The position numbers and the translations under genes were made by a program. Below the pieces are notes generated by a model. It was not told the origin of the DNA. It saw only the letters and a program-made list of their open reading frames with translations, and ran no database searches. Positions 57,456-64,000 of a stretch of 64,000 nucleotides of DNA are shown piece after piece. Positions within the stretch are counted from its first letter, which is position 1, and each line of letters opens with the position of its first letter. This stretch comes from Legionella oakridgensis ATCC 33761 = DSM 21215 (GTDB taxonomy: Bacteria; Pseudomonadota; Gammaproteobacteria; Legionellales; Legionellaceae): the NCBI RefSeq assembly GCF_000512355.1, contig NZ_CP004006.1:1355001-1419000 (forward strand), read 5' to 3'.

Positions 57456-58568
57456 TTATGGATGTTGTAATGAATCCATGACAGCGCCCAGAAAGCGAGT
57501 TGCCTCTCCTCCTGTCACCGCACGATGATCAAAACTTAATGAAAGTGGCAATAAACGATGTGATTCGATTTTCCCATTGACGCTCACCGCTCCTTGATAT
57601 AATCGGCCTACAGCAAGGATAGCAACCATAGGTGGCACAATGATTGGGCTTGCAAAACGCCCAGCAAATTTGCCAAAGTTAGATAAGGTGATGGTTGCGC
57701 CTTTTAGTTTTTCTGGCGATACTGCACGTTCACGTACGGAATGCTTGTATTCATTTATAATATCGCGCAACTCTTTAGCCGAGCATTGAGCCACATTACG
57801 AATGACGGGTACAAACAAGCCATCTTCAGTATCCATAGCCAGACCCAAATGGACTTCATCAAAACAGCGGCGTGCTCCATGCTCCGTATCAAACCAGGCG
57901 TTTAATGCAGGCTCTTTTTTACAAGCAGCAGTGATGGCATGAATCAGACGCACGGTAATATCGTCATTGGGCTTCCAGCATTCAATATCTGCTTCATCAA
58001 AGAGGCTAACCGGAACAACCTCTTGATGCGATTGCACCATGCTGTTCAGCATGGCTCGGCGTACTCCCTTTAAAGGTTCAAAGCCTTCTTTAGGGCGAGA
58101 TTTTCTGTCGGCTTCTCGCTGCACGTCTTCACGGGTAATCACGCCATGTTCACCGCTGCCTTGCAACGCCGTTAAATCAACGCCGAGTTTTTTTGCTAAT
58201 AGACGCACGGCCGGAGTGGTTTTAATACGTTTTTGAGTATTGGCACCTGAACCAATGACAAAGTGGTCCTCGCTGATTTCCGTACTTTCTTCAAGATTGC
58301 CAACCACCGTTCCCTTATCTTTAATGACCGTTTCTTCTGTTGCAAAGGCAACTAACGGTTCTCCTGTTTTGATGACATCACCTGATTTACCAAAAAGCTT
58401 GGTAATGGTGCCATCTTGCGGGCAGGGAACATCCACAACCGCTTTTGCTGTTTCCATGGAAACCAGGGGTTGATCTACCTTGACCTGATCTCCCACTTTA
58501 ACAAACCATTCATGAATTTCGGCGTCCGGTAAACCTTCCCCTAAATCAGGTAAATTAAAAATATTCAT
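57456..58568 (-). CDS. pdhC: 2-oxoacid dehydrogenase E2 (dihydrolipoamide acyltransferase)
   Basis: 370 residues in three parts: one lipoyl domain (NLPDLGEGLPDAEIHEWFVK, lipoyl lysine about 42 in METAKAVVDVP), a peripheral-subunit-binding domain about 117-150 (TTPAVRLLAKKLGVDL), and the catalytic domain ending LSFDHRAVTGGEATRFLGAV with active-site His348. The usual aspartate after HRxx is Thr-Gly here, as in part of this family. Third gene of the operon after E1 alpha and beta; no E3 gene lies nearby. Pyruvate is the likely substrate, branched-chain oxoacids are possible. Confidence 0.9.
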   Translation of the reverse strand: MNIFNLPDLGEGLPDAEIHEWFVKVGDQVKVDQPLVSMETAKAVVDVPCPQDGTITKLFGKSGDVIKTGEPLVAFATEETVIKDKGTVVGNLEESTEISEDHFVIGSGANTQKRIKTTPAVRLLAKKLGVDLTALQGSGEHGVITREDVQREADRKSRPKEGFEPLKGVRRAMLNSMVQSHQEVVPVSLFDEADIECWKPNDDITVRLIHAITAACKKEPALNAWFDTEHGARRCFDEVHLGLAMDTEDGLFVPVIRNVAQCSAKELRDIINEYKHSVRERAVSPEKLKGATITLSNFGKFAGRFASPIIVPPMVAILAVGRLYQGAVSVNGKIESHRLLPLSLSFDHRAVTGGEATRFLGAVMDSLQHP

Positions 58569-58570
58569 GA

Positions 58571-59545
58571 TTACTCCATTATGCTTAAAACACTTTCTTT
58601 AATCCGGCGTATGCTGGGAAGATAGTGTTTTTCCAATTGAAAATAAGGCATGACAACATCATAGCCTGTTACCCGTTGCACAGGAGCAAGTAATTCCGCC
58701 ATGCAGTTTTCCATGATTTGCGCTGAAATCTCTGCACCCACTCCGCAAGTTTTTGCACCTTCATGAACGATGACACAACGTCCTGTTTTTTCGACGGAAG
58801 CTAGAATCGTCTCGATGTCCAACGGTTTGATGGTAGCGACATCAATGACTTCACAAGACAACCCTTCATCAGCCAGCTGCTTTGCTGCTTGTAAAGTTTC
58901 GTGCATGCTTGCACCCCAGCTTATCAAGGTGACATCTTCTCCTTCCTGGAGAGTAAAACATGTACCTAAAGGCAAAGCCTTGCCATCGTCTTCAACAGGT
59001 TGTTTGACCAAGCGATAGATTCGTTTAGGCTCAAGGAAAATAACTGGATCAGGGTTACGAATGGCGGCAAGCAGCAATCCATAGGCACGCTTTGGTGAGG
59101 AAGGAATAACAACCTGTAACCCCGGGATATGCGCAAACAATGCTTCAGTACTTTCGGAATGATGTTCTGGTGCTCGAATGCCACCGCCGAATGGAGCGCG
59201 AAATACCAAAGGACAATGCAATCGGCCGCGGGTACGATTACGCATGCGGGCAGCATGCGATATTATTTGATTCATTGCCGGATAAATAAAGCCCATGAAT
59301 TGAAATTCAGCCACAGGCTTTAATCCCTGAACCGACATCCCTACGGCAAGACCTGCAATCATTGATTCGGCCAACGGTGAATCAAACACCCGTGTTTCAC
59401 CAAATCGTTCCTGTAAACCAACGGTTGCACGGAAAACACCGCCATTTTTACCGACGTCTTCACCAAACACGACGACGTTTTCATCATGCGCCAATTCATA
59501 GGCTAATGCCTGGGTCACCGCTTCTACAAGAGTAATATCAGCCAT
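58571..59545 (-). CDS. pdhB: 2-oxoacid dehydrogenase E1 beta subunit
   Basis: 324 residues, starting MADITLVEAVTQALAYELAH; the frame is open upstream but only within the E1 alpha 3' end. Transketolase-type motifs are VFGEDVGKNGGVFRATVGLQ, VFDSPLAESMIAGLAVGMSV and GRLHCPLVFRAPFGGGIRAP. The C-terminal domain has VTLISWGASMHETLQAAKQL and the regulatory-fold IVHEGAKTCGVGAEI. It overlaps pdhA by 8 bases and is two bases from E2, so all three are co-translated. Confidence 0.93.
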   Translation of the reverse strand: MADITLVEAVTQALAYELAHDENVVVFGEDVGKNGGVFRATVGLQERFGETRVFDSPLAESMIAGLAVGMSVQGLKPVAEFQFMGFIYPAMNQIISHAARMRNRTRGRLHCPLVFRAPFGGGIRAPEHHSESTEALFAHIPGLQVVIPSSPKRAYGLLLAAIRNPDPVIFLEPKRIYRLVKQPVEDDGKALPLGTCFTLQEGEDVTLISWGASMHETLQAAKQLADEGLSCEVIDVATIKPLDIETILASVEKTGRCVIVHEGAKTCGVGAEISAQIMENCMAELLAPVQRVTGYDVVMPYFQLEKHYLPSIRRIKESVLSIME

Positions 59546-60617
59546 TTGCTGCTTCCTCCATAGCAATTGCGCGTTGTTCAACAAGATAATCCGGAAGTGT
59601 TTCAAAATGATAATCGAAAGCACTGCTGATTGATTGGGGTGTTTTGCTTAAATATTCATCCACGGCTTTTTGTATTTCATTTGAACAAGATTGAATTAAT
59701 TCCGCTTCTTTTTCCTCGTTCCAAATGCCTTGCTTTTCAAGATAGCGTTTAAATCGTTTGAGAGGTTCGTTTAATGCCGCTTCTTTCACTTCTTGTGAAG
59801 GCTGATAACGCGTAGCATCATCCGCAGTCGTATGATCACAAAGACGATAGGTTAATGCTTCAATTAATGTAGGGCCTTCTCCTTGTCGTGCTTTGGCAAT
59901 AGCTTCACCAAGGGCTTGTCTCGTTGCCAAAATATCATTGCCATCCACTTGTAATCCGTTAAATCCAGCAGCGATTGCCTTCTGGGCTATGGTTTGCGAT
60001 GCTGTTTGCTTATTTAATGGGACCGATATAGCCCAGCAGTTGTTATTAACCACAAATACTAAGGGAAGATTCCAGACGCCTGCAACGTTCATGGCTTCAT
60101 AAAAATCACCTTCTGAAGTACCGCCTTCACCAATACAAACGACGGCTACACGCTGTTGTGCGCGATGTTTAAAAGCAAAAGCCACGCCTGCAGCATGCAG
60201 GCATTGGGAGGCAATAGGAACACATATAGGTAAATCTTCAGAATCACAGGAAAATTGGCTGCCTCGCTCATCTCCACCCCAGTAGGCCAGGATCTCAGAC
60301 ATTTTTACGCCTCGCTGGAATTGAGCAGCGTAATCGCGATAATAAGGCACCAATACATCGTTTGCCTGCATGGCATGGCCGATTGCAGTTGAAATGGCTT
60401 CCTGACCATTAATGGGCGCATAGGTTCCCATTTTGCCAGTGCGCTGTAAGGCGATTGCCTTTTTATCAAACATACGGGCGCGAACCATCTGGCGGTACAA
60501 ATCAATTAACGTGGATGAGTCTTCAGCAAAATCAGGTAGGGCAGCACATAACTCACCATCACTATTGAGTATTTGACTAAAAGGTATTTCAAAGCGTGCA
60601 ACGATTGTTGTTGCCAT
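59538..60617 (-). CDS. pdhA: 2-oxoacid dehydrogenase E1 alpha subunit
   Basis: 359 residues of the thiamine-diphosphate-dependent E1 alpha family. Visible are YRQMVRARMFDKKAIALQRT, GKMGTYAPINGQEAISTAIG, and the ThDP motif from VVCIGEGGTSEGDFYEAMNV to VFVVNNNCWAIS (GEG in place of GDG at the start). The end ALTYRLCDHTTADDATRYQ carries the usual phosphorylation-loop region. First gene of the pdhABC operon; it decarboxylates pyruvate or a related 2-oxoacid. Confidence 0.93.
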   Translation of the reverse strand: MATTIVARFEIPFSQILNSDGELCAALPDFAEDSSTLIDLYRQMVRARMFDKKAIALQRTGKMGTYAPINGQEAISTAIGHAMQANDVLVPYYRDYAAQFQRGVKMSEILAYWGGDERGSQFSCDSEDLPICVPIASQCLHAAGVAFAFKHRAQQRVAVVCIGEGGTSEGDFYEAMNVAGVWNLPLVFVVNNNCWAISVPLNKQTASQTIAQKAIAAGFNGLQVDGNDILATRQALGEAIAKARQGEGPTLIEALTYRLCDHTTADDATRYQPSQEVKEAALNEPLKRFKRYLEKQGIWNEEKEAELIQSCSNEIQKAVDEYLSKTPQSISSAFDYHFETLPDYLVEQRAIAMEEAANG

Positions 60618-60833
60618 GGCTTATCTCCATTTAAGCTAGAAGCCCCATAGAATACTCATAATTTTTTGTAAACACCAGCCATTGCAATGGGTAGACTCTG
60701 ACTATTATTAACAAGTACAAGCGTCGGTGAGCCATTCAAAAATAGTCATTTCTAATATTGCATACGGATTCCAATGTGGAATTAATTACCTGGAATGCTA
60801 TCATTTCCTAAGGATCATCATTCGGGACAAGCG

Positions 60834-61148
60834 ATGAAAAACTATATATTTTCTACTATGTTAACTATGGGTATAATGTTAACGCGCCTATGCCCAGGCG
60901 CAAAAAGAATTTACGCTGAATTATACTGAAGAGCAGAACAAGTTAAGGCTCAATTACCGGATAATTGGACTAATGTGAAGCAAGACGCTACAGATTGCCT
61001 GAAAATCAAACCAGGTAAATCTTGTAAATTATACTTTACGGTTGAGAACACAGCTTATCCGCCCGCACTTATTTCGATTAGTGGTATAAATACAACTAAG
61101 ACTACTTCTGCTATGGCAATTAATAAGTCAGTGGTAAACAATAATTAA
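60834..61148 (+). pseudogene. Small secreted protein, broken reading frame, unknown function
   Basis: About 105 codons in three segments. ATG at 60834 gives a signal-peptide-like start MKNYIFSTMLTMGIMLT. The frame that then fits is one base ahead (AYAQAQKEFTLNYTEEQ, like a cleavage site and mature start). The first frame resumes near 60942 as QVKAQLPDNWTNVKQDATDC LKIKPGKSCKLYFTVEN to a stop at 61148. Unlike other breaks here this needs two compensating indels. Two cysteines in the mature part. The stop is three bases before pabB. No family recognised. Confidence 0.5.
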
Positions 61149-61151
61149 AAC

Positions 61152-62480
61152 ATGAGTAATGTAACGGTTCATTCTTTAAGCTATACGGAGGATCTTATTA
61201 GCCGTTATCACGCGCTTAGTGATCTTCCGGGATTTGTATTGCTGGAAAGTAGCGATAAAATCAGAGGGCGTTATGATATTGTGAGCGCTTGTCCTTACGA
61301 CGAATTTAAAATTCAGCATGATTATTCTGAAATTAATCGTGTGTTTGAACAGATCCAAAATCGTTTGCCTAGTATCTCTACAACGCTTGATCTTCCTTTT
61401 CAAGGCGGTGCGATTGGTTATTTTTCCTATGATTTAGGCGCAAAACTGTTTGGTATACAGTCCTCTCTTCATCCTTTATTGGCCGATATGCCAATGGTTG
61501 ACTTACGTTTTTATGACTGGGCAATCATTGCCGATCATAAAACCAAGCAAGTCCATTTAATAACAGCGAATCTGAAACCTGAAACAGCCAGCATACTTAA
61601 AGAAATTCAGGCGCGTTGGCATCAACAACCCGTCTTTCCTCAGCCATTTACTTTATTGCAATCCTTGACGCCTTTATTATCAAAAGAAAATTATCAACAG
61701 GCATTTCAAGCCATTCATCAAGCATTGACACAAGGCCGCGCTTATCAAGTTAATTACACACAACCATTTTTAGCTCATTATTCCGGGGATACGTGGGGCA
61801 TGTATCGCTTGATTCACAAACGCAATCCTGTTCCTTTTTCAGCTTTTTTACGATTAGACAATGCTGATATTCTCAGTTTTTCTCCAGAACGTTTTCTCTT
61901 GCTAAATAACAAGCATTTGTTGGCTTCTCCAATTAAGGGCTCCGCCAAACGCTCAAATGATGCTGTTATAGATGATCAATGCCAAAAAATGCTCCTTTCC
62001 TGTCCTAAAAATCGTGCTGAAAACATCATGATCGTTGATTTGTTGCGTAATGATTTAGGCAAAATTGCGGTACCTGGGAGTGTAAAAGTGAATTCCTTAT
62101 GCGAGCTACAAAGTTTTAATGCCGTGCATCATTTGGTAAGTCATATTAAAGCGCATTGTCTTGCTGATGTCCGACCTTTGGAAGCGTTTGCTGCTTGTTT
62201 CCCTGGCGGGTCAATCACCGGGGCTCCTAAAAGAGAAGCCATGCGTATTATTGCTGAACAAGAACCATTTGCGCGTGGGGTTTATTGTGGAAGCATTGGT
62301 TATTTTTCATTGCATGGTCGTTTTGATACAAACATTGCTATTCGCACAGCAGTAGCCAAAAATGGCTTTTTATATTTACCGGTTGGCGGAGGCATTGTCA
62401 TTGATTCAACATGCGAAGAAGAGTATTTAGAATGCTATACTAAAATCAAGGCCATTATGAATAACTTGGTAACGTGTTGA
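61152..62480 (+). CDS. pabB: Aminodeoxychorismate synthase component I PabB
   Basis: 442 residues. It forms 4-amino-4-deoxychorismate from chorismate with ammonia from PabA, for folate synthesis. The chorismate-binding domain is intact: QVNYTQPFLAHYSGDTW, LSFSPERFLL, PIKGSAKRS, ENIMIVDLLRNDLGKIA, FPGGSITGAPKREAMRIIAE and VYCGSIGYFSLHGRFDTNIA. PIKGS carries the lysine seen in PabB, rather than the PIAGT of TrpE. It lies 17 bases ahead of the Nudix gene, probably co-transcribed. Confidence 0.95.
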   Translation: MSNVTVHSLSYTEDLISRYHALSDLPGFVLLESSDKIRGRYDIVSACPYDEFKIQHDYSEINRVFEQIQNRLPSISTTLDLPFQGGAIGYFSYDLGAKLFGIQSSLHPLLADMPMVDLRFYDWAIIADHKTKQVHLITANLKPETASILKEIQARWHQQPVFPQPFTLLQSLTPLLSKENYQQAFQAIHQALTQGRAYQVNYTQPFLAHYSGDTWGMYRLIHKRNPVPFSAFLRLDNADILSFSPERFLLLNNKHLLASPIKGSAKRSNDAVIDDQCQKMLLSCPKNRAENIMIVDLLRNDLGKIAVPGSVKVNSLCELQSFNAVHHLVSHIKAHCLADVRPLEAFAACFPGGSITGAPKREAMRIIAEQEPFARGVYCGSIGYFSLHGRFDTNIAIRTAVAKNGFLYLPVGGGIVIDSTCEEEYLECYTKIKAIMNNLVTC

Positions 62481-62496
62481 GCATCGCTATAAAATT

Positions 62497-62988
62497 ATGT
62501 CTAAAAAATCTGCTGTTGTTGTATTACATGAACAATCGTGCGATTCGTTAATCTTGACCAAACGAAGCCTTCAGCTGCGGCATCACCCCGGGGAATTTTG
62601 TTTTCCAGGAGGACGCTGGGAACGCGGGGACATTAATTTATGGTCAACCGCCTTACGTGAACTGCATGAAGAATTGGGTATCGCTTCGTCAAGAGTGAAA
62701 TTCATCATGGAATTACAACCGGAGCAAACACTGATTGGAACAACCATCTATCCGTGGTTTGCCACAATTCCAACGTTAAAGCCCTATGAAATCAATAAAA
62801 ATGAAGTATCCGACGTCATTACGTTACCTATGGCAGAGGTGACTAAACTCAGTAATTACCAAGAAATTGCTATAAAACGGCATGGCAAAACCTTTTCATG
62901 CTGGCAGTTTACTGCCAGTGAGCAGTTTGTATGGGGAGCAACGGCCCGTATTATGAGGCAATTATGTTATACTAAACCAGCCCGTTGA
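62497..62988 (+). CDS. Nudix hydrolase, CoA pyrophosphatase (NudL/YeaB type)
   Basis: 163 residues. The Nudix box is GGRWERGDINLWSTALRELH EELGI with the REL-EELG catalytic core, preceded by the HHPGEFCFPGG stretch that with it makes the UPF0035 signature of CoA diphosphatases. E. coli NudL cleaves CoA to 3',5'-ADP and 4'-phosphopantetheine. The protein is cytosolic. Substrate preference is inferred from the signature. Confidence 0.88.
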   Translation: MSKKSAVVVLHEQSCDSLILTKRSLQLRHHPGEFCFPGGRWERGDINLWSTALRELHEELGIASSRVKFIMELQPEQTLIGTTIYPWFATIPTLKPYEINKNEVSDVITLPMAEVTKLSNYQEIAIKRHGKTFSCWQFTASEQFVWGATARIMRQLCYTKPAR

Positions 62989-63226
62989 TTGGCAATTTAA
63001 CCCCCTAGAAAATGCCATCTGACTATAAAAAATTGTGGAACAACGATTATCTACCAGCTTGGTCTATACTATCTCGAAAGGATGGTTCCATTTACAAGAG
63101 CGAGTTGAAGGACTGAGGATAGCTACTGAGTTAATGAAAATGTGATCAAGAGACAGTTTTTGGGGTAGAGCCATTTACTCTACTGAGGATAGTATTTTTA
63201 TTGAAATTAACATTTGAAGGAATTCT

Positions 63227-63994
63227 ATGGAACTTTCTCTTAAGGGAAAAAATGCAATTGTAACAGGTGGCTCTAAGGGATTAGGCGCTGATATTGCGGT
63301 ATCTTTAGCTAAATCAGGTGCGTATGTTGCTGTTTTAGGTCGAGATATTAAAGGGCTTGAAAAAACAAAATCGCTTATAGAGGATACGGGCGGACATTGC
63401 CATTTAATTCAGGTTGATTTAAAAGAAGTAAATCTCATTGAAGAGGCGGCTAAAAAACTCCTCGAATTAAATAGTTCCTGGGATATTTTGATCAATAATG
63501 CTGGAATTGCTAAAGCGGCTCCCTTATTAGAATTAGCTGCTAAAGACTGGGATGATATCTATCAAGTTAATTTACGCGCCGCTTTTCTTTTATCAAAATA
63601 TATTGTTCCAGGTATGATTGCAAAACGGTATGGAAAAATTATTAATGTGTCCTCCCTAGGAACTTTTTTGGAACCCCTGGCTTAGGTGCTTACGCCGCTT
63701 CAAAAGCGGGACTTAATCAGCTCACAAAAACCATGGCTGTAGAATGGGGGCCCTATAACATTCAAATTAATGCGATCTGTCCTACTGTGGTTTTAACTGA
63801 TATGGGAAAGGAAGTATGGGATGATCCTTCGCGAAAAGAGATGCGCAAAAAATAGAGGGGCGAATCCCTCTTCATCGTTTTGCTGAGCCTAAAGAGGTTT
63901 CCGATCTCGTGGTTTTTTAGCCAGTTCAGGTTCAAGTTTTTTAAATGGTTGTATTATCCCTATTGATGACGGAGCAAGACATAATCCATCTTAA
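63227..63994 (+). pseudogene. Short-chain dehydrogenase/reductase, three frameshifts
   Basis: An SDR oxidoreductase. The first 152 codons carry the cofactor motif VTGGSKGLGADIAVSLAKSG (TGxxxGxG), LINNAGIAKAAPLLEL (NNAG) and INVSSLGTF with the active-site serine. One base added to T6 at 63664-63669 restores FFGTPGLGAYAASKAGLNQL (YxxxK), then NAICPTVVLTDMG. Two more additions, in A6 at 63847-63852 and T6 at 63913-63918, restore IEGRIPLHRFAEPKEVSDLV and the ending FLNGCIIPIDDGARHNPS. The full length is 256 residues, exactly family-typical. AAGGA precedes the ATG. Confidence 0.9.
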
Positions 63995-64000
63995 CGATCA

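Noticed and set aside
57456..60617. Acetoin dehydrogenase or branched-chain dehydrogenase operon
   Set aside because: Possible from family similarity, but no acetoin or valine/leucine pathway genes and no E3 are adjacent; pyruvate dehydrogenase is the more general call.
63012..63116. 34-codon frame (MPSDYKKLWNNDYLPAWSIL ...) in the gap before the SDR gene
   Set aside because: No ribosome site and no recognisable family; too short to support. The rest of this 238-base gap shows nothing I can name.
1..64000. CRISPR array, prophage or integrative element
   Set aside because: No regularly spaced repeats, integrase or phage structural genes were seen. The two tRNA genes show no adjacent attachment-site duplication that I could detect.

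Overview
The window is AT-rich DNA from a gammaproteobacterium, most likely a Legionella or a close relative in the Legionellales. That placement is inferred from gene content: phosphatidylcholine synthase, a divergent CsrA paralogue, several large orphan proteins that look like Dot/Icm-type effectors, and the housekeeping sets rpsF-rpsR-(DUF2232)-rplI, ruvB-ybgC-tolQRAB and the NAD-glutamate dehydrogenase of about 180 kDa. No database search was possible.

Layout. 0-2 kb: thiamine salvage (thiM, thiD, tenA). 2-7 kb: three effector-like genes (GDSL lipase, an orphan with an acidic tail, an alpha/beta hydrolase with helical repeats). 7-12 kb: queF, a YbjQ-family gene, an amidohydrolase, a LOG-family gene, an NTF2-like gene and an orphan. 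12-18 kb: a tripartite RND efflux pump. 18-26 kb: a PAS-GGDEF cyclase, then a copper-stress island with an entericidin-like lipoprotein, a bufferin operon (bufA-bufB-bufC) and, convergent to it, a copA-copB fusion gene whose signal peptide is split by a complete ISL3-family element with an 8-bp target duplication. Two tRNA genes follow. 26-34 kb: fadI/fadB-type beta-oxidation genes, an L,D-transpeptidase, a PAP2 protein, a CsrA-like gene and the S6-S18-L9 operon. 34-41 kb: a 722-residue orphan, a CutA-like gene, a peroxiredoxin-like gene, two envelope genes, pcs, an aldehyde dehydrogenase and a second L,D-transpeptidase. 41-50 kb: the large glutamate dehydrogenase, cytochrome b561, ygfZ, sdhE-ygfX and a nagX-like acyltransferase. 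50-56 kb: ruvB, ybgC, tolQRAB and an S1/P1 nuclease in the place where pal often lies. 56-64 kb: a repeat-built effector candidate, a 2-oxoacid dehydrogenase operon, pabB, a Nudix hydrolase and an SDR gene.

A dominant feature of this sequence is that about 17 well-supported reading-frame breaks, in 14 genes, are each repaired by adding one base to an A or T run of 5-7. The restored proteins have family-typical lengths and operon-coupled stops and starts. Homopolymer under-calling in the assembly is the simplest explanation; transcriptional slippage in an AT-rich genome is the biological alternative. Genes marked pseudogene for this reason may be intact in the organism. copA is different: the IS insertion there is a real structural break.

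The most interesting biology is the bufferin/copper island, and a roughly 75-residue C-terminal module shared by the GDSL lipase and the 506-residue orphan more than 50 kb away.
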